Shown one piece after another: positions 16,977 through 24,677 of a DNA stretch of 64,000 nucleotides. The position numbers were made by a program, and so were the translations under genes. Within the stretch, counting starts at the first letter, position 1. Each line of letters starts with the position of its first letter. Under the pieces are notes generated by a model. That model made no database searches. It was not told the DNA's origin and saw only the letters and a program-made list of their open reading frames with translations. This stretch comes from CG2-30-36-16 sp964372115 (lineage in GTDB: Bacteria > Bacteroidota > Ignavibacteria > Ignavibacteriales > Ignavibacteriaceae), in contig CAYJPN010000003.1 of NCBI GenBank assembly GCA_964372115.1, positions 166,462 to 230,461 on the forward strand, given 5' to 3'.

Positions 16977-18968
16977 CTAAATAACCCTTTGTTCTTGAAG
17001 AGATATATTTTTTGGTAGTTTAATTTTGAAAGTAGTTCCTTCACCGGGTTTACTTTCAAAGGTTATATGCCCCCGGTGCATTTTTATAATTCCGTATGTT
17101 ATCGCAAGACCTAATCCGGTTCCTTTTCCCATTTTTTTTGTCGTAAAAAAAGGAGTAAATATTTTCCCGATATTTTCTTTCGGTATACCGCATCCGGTGT
17201 CTTTAATTTGTGTAATTACATTTTCGTCATCCGAAAAAATTTCAATAAGCAGTTTTTTATTTTCGCAATCTTCCATCGATTCGCAGGCATTGTTAATAAT
17301 ATTTAAGAATACCTGTTTAAGCTGATCTTTGTCGCCTTCAATTTTGTGTCCGTTGCTGTTTTCAAACTCAATTTTTACATCTTGATGAACCGGGTGCATT
17401 TTAATTCCGCGGGTTATGCCTGATAAAAGATTAAATAAATTGATTTGTTCAATATTTAGTTTTCCCTGACGGGCAAAATTTAAAAGGTTAGCCACAATAT
17501 TTTTACAGCGCGTTGCCTCTTCAATTATAAGCGATAAATCCTCTACCGGCTGTTCATTATCAGACTTTTGCGCGAGCGCTTTTTTTAACATCGATGAATA
17601 AAGCATAATCGAGCCAAGCGGATTATTAATCTCATGGGCTACACCGGCGGCAAGCTGACCTATTGAAGCGAGTTTTTCTGCTGTCCGCAACTGGTCTTCG
17701 GCGTTGTTTAAATCGTCATAGGCTTTAGCAAGTTGTTCTATAAGCAGCGGCAGACACATTTCTTTTTCCGCGAGTCCTTTTGCAATGGCAACTGCAAATT
17801 CGCGGCATGTACCGTAACCACAGGCGCCGCAGTTTAACTCATCGGTTATCTCGTGTTTTTGAAGTTCATATAAAATTCGTTTTATCGTATCTTCCGATGG
17901 ATATGGACGACGTTGATTTTTTACAGTGAAGTTACGTTTAAAATTAATATTGCGGCTGTTATATATATTGCTTTTCCATACATACTTGTCTATGCTGTGG
18001 AGGTTTTGCTCGACAAATTTTATAACCTTTTCACGTTTAGAATAATAATTCAAATCTGAGTCTATAGCTGGCCCATTAATGCAACCCTCACAGAATAACA
18101 AATCGACAAACTTTGCGTTAATTTTGTTATCAGAAATCTCTTCAATTAACTCCACAACTTTTTTCTTTCCTTCAACAACAATGGTTTCTTTTTCGAGTAT
18201 ATCACCGCTTATGTTTGATGCTTTTAGCAAACCGCCCGACAAAGGATAACTTTTTCCAAGATACGCATGTGGCGGGTCGAAGTAAGAATCCTCAAGATTA
18301 TCGAGCAGAATTTCCTTTTCCAAAAAGATTTTTTTTAATTCGGTAAAAGTTAATACTCCATCAATCACTCCGGCAACATCCGGATCAACGGCTTCGCTTT
18401 TTTTTGCGATGCATGGACCGATAAATACAACCTTTATGCTGCTACCGTAATTTGTCTTCAAATATCTTCCTAACGCAATCATCGGCGAAACGACGCGTGC
18501 CAGGTTTGGAACAAGTTCTTGATAATACATTTCAATGAAGTTTACAACCGCCGGGCAAGAGGATGTTATTATTGTATTTGAATTTTCGCTTTTATAATAA
18601 TTAGTGTACTGTTCGCTTATTAAATCAGCCCCGAATGCGGTTTCTACAACTTCATTAAAGCCAAGTATTTTTAAGGCTGTTGGTACTTTTAGATAATTAT
18701 CCGGGAATGATGCCGCAAATGAAGGGGCAATGATTGCAATGGTTTTGTCTTTACCGAGAAAATGATTTATTACAAGATCAACATCGCTTTCAATTTGTTT
18801 TGCGTTCTGCGAACAAACTTTTATACAATGCCCGCATGAGATACACCTTTCGGAAATAACTCTTGCCTGTCCGTTTTCAACACGGATGGCTTTTGCCGGA
18901 CATTCCCGTATGCACGAGTAACATCTCCGGCAGCGGTCTTCTATTGTACTAACTATTCCTGCATTCAT
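16977..18968 (-). CDS. hydS: [FeFe]-hydrogenase-like sensor histidine kinase (HydS-type)
   Basis: A 663-residue soluble fusion. Two N-terminal [4Fe-4S] motifs (C13-x2-C16-x2-C19-x3-C23; C42-x2-C45-x2-C48-x3-C52) precede a hydrogenase large-subunit domain (about 70-330) with reduced motifs: L1 TSSCP (135-139, Ser in place of the proton-transfer Cys), L2 GPCIAKKSE (C186), L3 FCEGCINGP (C293, C296). A third Fe-S motif, CGACGYGTC plus a later Cys (about 385-410), leads by a coiled coil to HisKA (AAGVAHEINNPLGS) and HATPase (NIINNACES, DTGCGIP, GTGLGLAI). Known HydS-type proteins bind an H-cluster but are poor catalysts and are thought to sense H2 or redox state. It heads the sensor and set 1 hydrogenase half of the operon. 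Confidence 0.9.
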   Translation of the reverse strand: MNAGIVSTIEDRCRRCYSCIRECPAKAIRVENGQARVISERCISCGHCIKVCSQNAKQIESDVDLVINHFLGKDKTIAIIAPSFAASFPDNYLKVPTALKILGFNEVVETAFGADLISEQYTNYYKSENSNTIITSSCPAVVNFIEMYYQELVPNLARVVSPMIALGRYLKTNYGSSIKVVFIGPCIAKKSEAVDPDVAGVIDGVLTFTELKKIFLEKEILLDNLEDSYFDPPHAYLGKSYPLSGGLLKASNISGDILEKETIVVEGKKKVVELIEEISDNKINAKFVDLLFCEGCINGPAIDSDLNYYSKREKVIKFVEQNLHSIDKYVWKSNIYNSRNINFKRNFTVKNQRRPYPSEDTIKRILYELQKHEITDELNCGACGYGTCREFAVAIAKGLAEKEMCLPLLIEQLAKAYDDLNNAEDQLRTAEKLASIGQLAAGVAHEINNPLGSIMLYSSMLKKALAQKSDNEQPVEDLSLIIEEATRCKNIVANLLNFARQGKLNIEQINLFNLLSGITRGIKMHPVHQDVKIEFENSNGHKIEGDKDQLKQVFLNIINNACESMEDCENKKLLIEIFSDDENVITQIKDTGCGIPKENIGKIFTPFFTTKKMGKGTGLGLAITYGIIKMHRGHITFESKPGEGTTFKIKLPKNISLQEQRVI

Positions 18969-18994
18969 TAGAAGCGACTAATATTTCTATTTTT

Positions 18995-19020
18995 CTTACT
19001 CTTACTCTTACTCTTACTCT
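18995..19020. repeat. Hexanucleotide tandem repeat CTTACT x4.3 upstream of hydS
   Basis: Four perfect copies of CTTACT plus CT end 27 bases upstream of the hydS start codon. On the coding strand it reads AGAGTAAG repeated. A related purine-rich stretch, AGAGTAAGATTAAGAGTAAG, precedes nfo near 48445. Confidence 0.9.
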
Positions 19021-19064
19021 TTTTTCTCAATTGTAATTCATCCATCAACTTACGAAGCTAAAAG

Positions 19065-19079
19065 TTGACTAATAGTCAA
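19065..19079. promoter_or_regulatory. Inverted repeat upstream of hydS, Crp/Fnr-like
   Basis: TTGACTAATAGTCAA is a perfect 6-bp inverted repeat around AAT in the 146-base gap between hydA2 and hydS. The outer TTGA/TCAA half-sites have the outline of Crp/Fnr-family operators. It could drive an internal promoter for hydS and the genes after it. Evidence is the motif alone. Confidence 0.4.
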
Positions 19080-19114
19080 TAATTACAGTATCTTCTGAAA
19101 ACTCCAAAAGCATC

Positions 19115-20842
19115 TTAAATGTTCAGTATCTTTTTTCTGTCATAATAATGCGTATGAAGAATCTCATGTGCTTTGTGCGAATTTGGTTCGCCGAGAAATT
19201 CTTTATACAGCACCTTAACCGATTCATTTTCGTGCGATCTGCGCGTTTTCATATTTGCGTCTATCTGATAAAGTGCGCGCATTCTTTTCTGAAGTTTTTC
19301 AGCCCTCTGATGAATCGGCTGCCCGCCGCCGTTTATGCAACCGCCGGGGCATGCCATTACTTCCACAAAATGATATTTTGATGTACCGTTTTTCACCTCA
19401 TCAAGTACCTGCCCAACATTGCCGATTCCGTTAACAACCGCAATGTTAATTTCCAATCCGTTAACTTTTACTGTTGCATCCTTTAAACCACTGAAGCCAC
19501 GCACTGCCACAAAATCAACCGAATCTAAATTTGAGCCTGTTAATTTGTAATAAGCGGTTCTTAATGCGGCTTCCATAACACCGCCGCTTGTACCGAATAT
19601 TGCCGCGGCGCCTGTCGACTCTCCAAGCGGGTTATCAAACTGATCTTGCGGTAGTTCACTAAATTCAATGCCTGCAATTTTAAAGAAGCGCACCAGTTCT
19701 CGTGTTGTTAGCACAGCGTCAACATCGTGCAAACTTTCTTCCGAAAGTTCTGCCCTGTTCGATTCGAATTTTTTAACGGTGCACGGCATTATCGAAACCA
19801 CAAAGATGTCTTTTGGGTCTATACCCATTTTTTTGGCGTAATAAGTTTTTAAAACGGCACCTTCCATCTCGTGGGGCGATTTGCATGATGATACATGATT
19901 GAGAAGTTCAGGTTGTTCCTGTTCTATAAATTTTACCCAGCCGGGGCAGCAGCTTGTGAACATAGGAAGTGTCCCGCCATTGTTTACTCTGCTTATCAGT
20001 TCTGTAGCTTCTTCCATAATTGTTAAGTCGGCTGCAAAATTTGTGTCGAATACTTTTTTAAAACCAAGACGGCGTAAACCGGTAACAAGCTGACCTGTTA
20101 CATCGGTGCCGAGAGGCATATTATACTCTTCGCCAAGTGTGGCTCTTACTGCCGGGGCTACCTGTACAACAACAAATTTATTTTTGTTATTTAATGCGTT
20201 CGAAACATCTTTGAGCGTGCTTTTTTCGCGCAATGCCGCAGTGGGACAAACAAGAATGCACTGCCCGCACAAAATACAATCGCTTACATTTAAACCTTTA
20301 TTATAAGGGGTTGTAACCGTGCTGGTAAATCCTCTCCCTGTAAAATCTATTGCCCCTATTTTTTGAACTTCGTGACATACGCGAACGCATCTGCCGCAGA
20401 GAATACATTTAGCAGGATCGCGTTCCATTGAAGCGCTTGAAATATCTATTGCGTGCTCTTTAGTTTCGCCGATGTAACGATGTTCTCTAACTCCGTATGT
20501 TTCCGACAAATCCTGCAGTTCGCAATTTTTATTACGTACACAAACAAGGCAATCCTGAGGATGATTTTCAATCAATAATTCCACAATGGTTTTTCGTGCA
20601 ACACGCACTCTTGGCGAATTGGTTTCGACAACCATACCTTCATAAATAGGGAACGCGCACGCAGGTGTTAAACCGCGGTGCCCCTCAACCTCTACACTGC
20701 ATATTCTACATGCGCCGGAAGGAACTAAATCTTTTATGTGGCATAAGGTAGGTATTTTTATTCCCACAGACTTAGCCGCGTCGAGTATAGTCATCCCTTC
20801 TTCAGCGTTTACTTTTATATTATTTATTGTTAACTGAACCAT
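19115..20842 (-). CDS. hydA: [FeFe] hydrogenase catalytic subunit HydA2 (bifurcating type, A3-like)
   Basis: A 575-residue modular hydrogenase with the same layout as HydA1: plant-type [2Fe-2S] (about 1-80, CHIKDLVPSGACRIC), His-Cys3 (HPQDCLVCVRNKNC), two [4Fe-4S] motifs (CILCGRCVRVC, CILCGQCILVC), the H-cluster domain and a small-subunit-type tail. H-cluster motifs are fully canonical: L1 TSCCPGW at 296-302, L2 MPCTVKKFE, L3 MACPGGCINGGGQP. The size matches HndD-type subunits of NAD(P)-linked tetrameric or trimeric enzymes. I chose ATG 20842 (MVQLTINN) because GGAG lies 6 bases upstream; ATG 20854 and TTG 20857 are weaker. It lies 19 bases after hydB2. Confidence 0.95.
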   Translation of the reverse strand: MVQLTINNIKVNAEEGMTILDAAKSVGIKIPTLCHIKDLVPSGACRICSVEVEGHRGLTPACAFPIYEGMVVETNSPRVRVARKTIVELLIENHPQDCLVCVRNKNCELQDLSETYGVREHRYIGETKEHAIDISSASMERDPAKCILCGRCVRVCHEVQKIGAIDFTGRGFTSTVTTPYNKGLNVSDCILCGQCILVCPTAALREKSTLKDVSNALNNKNKFVVVQVAPAVRATLGEEYNMPLGTDVTGQLVTGLRRLGFKKVFDTNFAADLTIMEEATELISRVNNGGTLPMFTSCCPGWVKFIEQEQPELLNHVSSCKSPHEMEGAVLKTYYAKKMGIDPKDIFVVSIMPCTVKKFESNRAELSEESLHDVDAVLTTRELVRFFKIAGIEFSELPQDQFDNPLGESTGAAAIFGTSGGVMEAALRTAYYKLTGSNLDSVDFVAVRGFSGLKDATVKVNGLEINIAVVNGIGNVGQVLDEVKNGTSKYHFVEVMACPGGCINGGGQPIHQRAEKLQKRMRALYQIDANMKTRRSHENESVKVLYKEFLGEPNSHKAHEILHTHYYDRKKILNI

Positions 20843-20861
20843 CAGTTTCTCCATCAAAATC

Positions 20862-22847
20862 TTAGTTTACCGTTATTGCCGTAAAGCGGCACGATTCCAA
20901 ACACATGCCGCAGCGGATACATTTTTCTTCAAGTATGTAATGCGCGTGTCCTTTTTCGCCAACAATTGCCTCGGCGGCACATTTTCTTATACATACACCG
21001 CAGCCTGTGCAAAGAGTGTTATCAATTGTATAAGTTAATAACTCTTTACATACCCCGGCAGCACATTTTCTCTCATACAGATGTTCTTCATACTCATCCC
21101 GGAAATATTGCAGCCCTGATAGCACCGGATTTGGCGCCGACTGACCGAGTCCGCATAATGAAGTATCTTTTATAACATCCGACAAACGCTGCAGGTAAAC
21201 AATTCCTTTGAATCTTTGCAACTGATCAAGTTTGTTATTTGTGCTCTTGTAACTTTTCGGAATTCGCTCAATAATTTCGAGCATACGTTTTGTACCTTCG
21301 CGGCACGGTACGCATTTGCCGCACGACTCGCTCTGGATGAATGTGAGGAAATATCTTGCAACATCCACCATACATGTGTCCTCATCCATTACAACAAAAC
21401 CGCCGGAACCCATCATAGCGCCGACTTCCTTTAGCGATTCGTAATCAACAAGTGTTTCCATTACACTTTCCGGTAAACATCCTCCCGAAGGTCCGCCTAT
21501 TTGAACAGCTTTGAATTTTTTATTATCCGGTATTCCACCGCCTATTTCAAAAACCACATTGCCGAGTTTTGCACCCATCGGTACTTCAACCAAACCTGAG
21601 TTTACTATTTTGCCGGAAAGCGCAAATACTTTTGTGCCTTTGCTTTTTTCAGTTCCAATAGTAGAAAACCATTCGGCGCCTTTTCCAAGAATCGAAGCAA
21701 CGTTTGAGAATGTTTCAACATTATTAATTACTGATGGTTTTCCGAATAAACCGGCATCGGTAGGGAAAGGGGGGCGTGGACGGGGCATCCCTCTTTTTCC
21801 TTCTATCGAACCTATAAGTGCGGTTTCCTCACCGCATACAAAAGCGCCGGCGCCTTTTTTAATTTTAAGATCGAAAGTAAAATTGCTGTTTAAAATATTT
21901 TCGCCGAGCAAACCATACTCTCTGCATTGCTCAATTGTATTTTGAAGTCTTTCAATTGCAAGCGGGTACTCTGCGCGGCAGTATATGTAGCCTTTTGATG
22001 CGCCTATCGCGTAAGCGGCAATCATCATTCCTTCAACAAGGCGGAAAGGGTCGCTTTCGAGAACCGAGCGATCCATAAACGCACCGGGGTCGCCTTCATC
22101 GGCATTGCAGATCAGGTATTTCTGATCGGCTTTTTGTTTATAGGCTAATTCCCATTTTTTACCGGTAGGGAAGCCTGCGCCGCCTCTGCCTCTTAAACCG
22201 CTCGCCTGTACTTCCTTTATTACTTCGTACGGTGTCATCAGTCGCAATACTTTATCAAAAGCTTTAAATCCGCCGTGAGCAATGTATGTGTCGATTGAAG
22301 TCGGGTTAATAATTCCGCAGTGTTCTAATACAATTTTTAATTGATGTTTGAAGAAGGGATCTTCTTTTAACGTCGGTACACCCATCTCATTTTTTTCATG
22401 GGCGCCGAGAAGTTTTTCGGTAAAGACGTTTTTTTCAACAATTGTTTTCTGGATTAGTTTTGAAACTAATTTCGGTGTTATCTCGCAATAAGAAATCCTC
22501 GGTTGCCCGGGAAGTTTTATATCAACAATAACTTCCTTAGCACAATAACCTATACAACCGGTTGCTTCAATTTTAGCTTTTATATTTAGCTTTAAAAGTT
22601 CAGCTTTAATTGCTTCTTCCACTTTTTGCGCGCCTGCAGCCAAACCGCATGTGCCCATCCCTATAAAGATTAGGGGAACATCATGTTCGCTGTATCTTAA
22701 CTGTTCGCCGAAGTGTTTGTATTTGTCTTTGCATGCTTCATCGTGATGACAGAGCGGACCTTCGGTACAGCATCTGATAAATAAATCGCATGGGTTTTCG
22801 GAACTGTGCCAGCATTCATCGCAGCAATGTTCTATAAATGATTTCAT
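20862..22847 (-). CDS. hydB: NADH-binding flavoprotein subunit HydB2 (long, bifurcating-type)
   Basis: A 661-residue NuoF-like subunit in full HydB form. In order: a Cys-rich N-terminus (nine Cys in the first 40 residues, including CC-x2-C and CC pairs), a thioredoxin-like [2Fe-2S] domain (GTCGLAAG and GCIGYC, about 65-105), the FMN/NADH core (GRGGAGFPTGKKW about 216, CNADEGDPG, GAGAFVCGEETAL), a [4Fe-4S] site ESCGKCVPC (about 515), and a C-terminal two-[4Fe-4S] ferredoxin (CTGCGVCIRKC, CIRCGMCLESC). The last domain is the one linked to ferredoxin-dependent bifurcation in Thermotoga-type HydABC. Start overlaps the hydC2 stop by 4 bases (ATGA). Confidence 0.95.
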   Translation of the reverse strand: MKSFIEHCCDECWHSSENPCDLFIRCCTEGPLCHHDEACKDKYKHFGEQLRYSEHDVPLIFIGMGTCGLAAGAQKVEEAIKAELLKLNIKAKIEATGCIGYCAKEVIVDIKLPGQPRISYCEITPKLVSKLIQKTIVEKNVFTEKLLGAHEKNEMGVPTLKEDPFFKHQLKIVLEHCGIINPTSIDTYIAHGGFKAFDKVLRLMTPYEVIKEVQASGLRGRGGAGFPTGKKWELAYKQKADQKYLICNADEGDPGAFMDRSVLESDPFRLVEGMMIAAYAIGASKGYIYCRAEYPLAIERLQNTIEQCREYGLLGENILNSNFTFDLKIKKGAGAFVCGEETALIGSIEGKRGMPRPRPPFPTDAGLFGKPSVINNVETFSNVASILGKGAEWFSTIGTEKSKGTKVFALSGKIVNSGLVEVPMGAKLGNVVFEIGGGIPDNKKFKAVQIGGPSGGCLPESVMETLVDYESLKEVGAMMGSGGFVVMDEDTCMVDVARYFLTFIQSESCGKCVPCREGTKRMLEIIERIPKSYKSTNNKLDQLQRFKGIVYLQRLSDVIKDTSLCGLGQSAPNPVLSGLQYFRDEYEEHLYERKCAAGVCKELLTYTIDNTLCTGCGVCIRKCAAEAIVGEKGHAHYILEEKCIRCGMCLESCRFTAITVN

Positions 22848-23338
22848 GCTAAACTAACCCCCGGCGTTTCCCCGGCTTCCTTTTTTACCGTTTTCTTCGA
22901 ATAAGTTTTTATGATTTTAGGAATATCCTTTACTGCAAGCCTTCCGTAATAATCATCATTTACTAAAATAACGGGAGCAATACTGCATGCTCCAATACAA
23001 TTAACAACTTCGAGAGTAAATTTTTTATCTCTTGTTGTTTCACCGGCTTTTACGTTTAATTCGTTTTCAATTGCGACAAGTATATTTGCCGAATTTTTTA
23101 CATGGCATGCGGTACCCCGGCACACCTTTATAACATTTTCACCAAGGGGAGTTAATCGGAATTGATTATAAAAAGTCGCTACACCATAAACACGGCTAAG
23201 CGGCATATTAACAAAATCGGAAATGTCTTTTAACGCATTTTCCGGTAAATAATTGTAAATGCCCTGAATGTCCTGTAAAAGAGGTATCAGCGCACTTTTA
23301 TCTTTAGTTTCGTAGTTTTTAAATATTTGAGAATGCAC
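22844..23338 (-). CDS. hydC: NuoE-like [2Fe-2S] subunit HydC2
   Basis: A 164-residue thioredoxin-like ferredoxin with cysteines in CRGTAC (C-x4-C) and CIGAC (C-x3-C). It is the small electron-transfer subunit of the set 2 HydABC complex. The start codon is GTG at 23338, with AAGG about 9 bases upstream; there is no better ATG. It is the first gene of the eleven-gene minus-strand hydrogenase and signalling island, and its promoter should lie in 23339-23550. The C-terminus carries an extra Lys/Glu tail. Confidence 0.93.
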   Translation of the reverse strand: MHSQIFKNYETKDKSALIPLLQDIQGIYNYLPENALKDISDFVNMPLSRVYGVATFYNQFRLTPLGENVIKVCRGTACHVKNSANILVAIENELNVKAGETTRDKKFTLEVVNCIGACSIAPVILVNDDYYGRLAVKDIPKIIKTYSKKTVKKEAGETPGVSLA

Positions 23339-23826
23339 TTTATTTGCCTTACTAAGTTATCGCCTCAGTATATTCATATTAAGTGCCACATTTAAAACAA
23401 GGGAATATGAGTTTAAGTTTTGTTTTGAAGCATAGTGTTATTGAAAATTGCGTTTTTTCTTGTTTTTGAAAAGATATTTGCCAAAAAGGATATTTGATTA
23501 ACAATTACGAAATGTTTGTAAATGCTAAGAGATGAGAGAGGGAAAGTGTTTTATTTCATGCACAATATTGATATTAAAATGTATAGTTTTGCGAATGTAT
23601 GTTTATAAAACTGACGCAATTAATGCCGTCGACTTTTTATCAAAACCATCTTGCCGATGATTAAGCTCGTCGAAAGCCGGTGATTATCTCAATACATCGC
23701 GATGGCTGGCAAACGATGCCGCAGAGCTACTTTGTACTCAAGCGGTTTTACTTTTACCCGTGGAGGCATGTTTTAACTTAAATCGGTAAGTTCTAAACTC
23801 GAACGACGAAGTTAAGAAGTAAATAA

Positions 23827-23995
23827 TTCCGGTTCGAAACTACAAAGCTGAAGTTAAAAACTGCTTGATTTGAGTTTTTAACTCCTCAAATTGAGTTTTA
23901 ACCCTGAAAGATTGAGCTCAAAACTTCAATGTTCCGGTTCAAAACTTCATCGTTCCGGTTCGGAACTTCAAAGAGGGGATTTTTAACTCCATGCG
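23827..23995. repeat. Degenerate 21-bp tandem repeat array, about 8 units
   Basis: Eight consecutive units of 20-22 bp begin at 23827, 23848, 23869, 23891, 23912, 23932, 23953 and 23974. The units at 23932 and 23953 are the clearest (TTCCGGTTCAAAACTTCATCG and TTCCGGTTCGGAACTTCAAAG differ at only a few positions); a weaker unit precedes 23827. The shared outline is TTCCGGTTcaAAACTtCAAaG or TTGAGTTTTAAc. On the minus strand one frame reads a heptad (EVLNRN type) in three units but is closed by stops in others. Confidence 0.8.
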
Positions 23996-24013
23996 AGGAG
24001 TTCTGAGGCGGGA

Positions 24014-24036
24014 GGGGGTACTTAAGAAGTACCCCC
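24014..24036 (-). terminator. Strong hairpin after the 24059-24535 gene
   Basis: A perfect 10-bp inverted repeat, GGGGGTACTT and AAGTACCCCC, around a 3-base loop, starts about 22 bases after the stop of the minus-strand gene. No T-run follows, so it may be an RNA-stabilising or rho-dependent 3' end. Confidence 0.55.
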
Positions 24037-24058
24037 CTAAGGTTGTTTTGCTTAATTT

Positions 24059-24535
24059 TTAAGCATTTACGGGCGCCGGTGCGCTGTTTTTCTCAAAGCG
24101 CTTCTTCAGATCGTCGTAAATTACCTTTGCGCCGGGTATGTTCATTGCGGTGGCTTGTTTTACAGTGTTGTAGTAGGTTAAAGCCGCCGTATAAGCTTCG
24201 CTGCCCGAGAGCATCACCGTGTCGTTCATCTTGCTTAACAGTTGTTCGAGCGGGTGGTAGAGTTTAAGCATATCATCTACCGCCTTAACGTCTACCTTCA
24301 TTTCGACCATATTTAGAAAAGGCGGAGTAAACTCAGGGTTGCTCTGCGAGTATTCAATTACCTTGTCTACAAAAGGAATTGTTTTGTCGCTCATCTTTGG
24401 CAAAGCCTGACGTTCTTCCTTCGATATTGAAAGAAGAAGAGGAGACAGCGCGGCGGTTAAAGTGTTAATTGCCGCGCCGCATTGTTCTAACAATTCGGGT
24501 GTAAGTACCACAGACACCCGGTTTTCGATTGGCAT
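24059..24535 (-). CDS. Conserved hypothetical protein
   Basis: A 158-residue helical, soluble protein I do not recognise. It starts MPIENRVSVVLTPELLEQC and ends in an Ala/Pro tail (NSAPAPVNA). There is no signal peptide, membrane segment or metal motif. The start at 24535 is supported by GGAGG 5 bases upstream; the ATG at 24547 overlaps that Shine-Dalgarno and is unlikely. It stands between the T9SS cassette block and the hydrogenase operon and has its own 3' hairpin. Function unknown. Confidence 0.7.
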   Translation of the reverse strand: MPIENRVSVVLTPELLEQCGAAINTLTAALSPLLLSISKEERQALPKMSDKTIPFVDKVIEYSQSNPEFTPPFLNMVEMKVDVKAVDDMLKLYHPLEQLLSKMNDTVMLSGSEAYTAALTYYNTVKQATAMNIPGAKVIYDDLKKRFEKNSAPAPVNA

Positions 24536-24632
24536 AAGTACCTCCATATTTTGTTTTATATTGCCCGGCTTTTTAATAACCCCGTTAATAGACTACGGGA
24601 CTGCCGGGATTTTTCGCCTTTTGTTATCCGCT

Positions 24633-24666
24633 GCGGGCGCGGGGTAAGTAAGACCGGTGCGCCCGC
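24633..24666 (-). terminator. GC-rich hairpin after the large T9SS gene, cassette copy 3
   Basis: Inverted repeat GCGGGCGC (24633-24640) and GCGCCCGC (24659-24666), 12 bases after the stop codon. The same hairpin is at 30798-30831 and 34636-34669 behind the other two large genes. There is no T-run. Confidence 0.6.
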
Positions 24667-24677
24667 TACTGAAAATA

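Larger units (their letters stand above)
23339..24058. other. Long intergenic region: hyd promoter and repeat array
   Basis: 720 bases without a convincing gene. The left 250 bases are AT-rich and should hold the hydC2 promoter. The middle holds a 26-codon minus-strand frame at 23689-23769 (MPPRVKVKPLEYKVAL...) without a ribosome binding site. The right part is a 21-bp degenerate tandem array and a strong hairpin, both listed separately. Confidence 0.7.

Noticed and set aside
9434..23338. HydABC sets as fragments of respiratory complex I
   Set aside because: The NuoE/F/G-like subunits include complete H-cluster motifs, and no membrane-arm Nuo genes are present.
23689..23769. 26-codon minus-strand frame starting MPPRVKVKPLEYK
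   Set aside because: No ribosome binding site, very short, and flanked by repeat DNA; not listed as a gene.
23827..23995. 21-bp repeats as a CRISPR array
   Set aside because: Units are contiguous with no unique spacers and are degenerate; no cas genes in the window.
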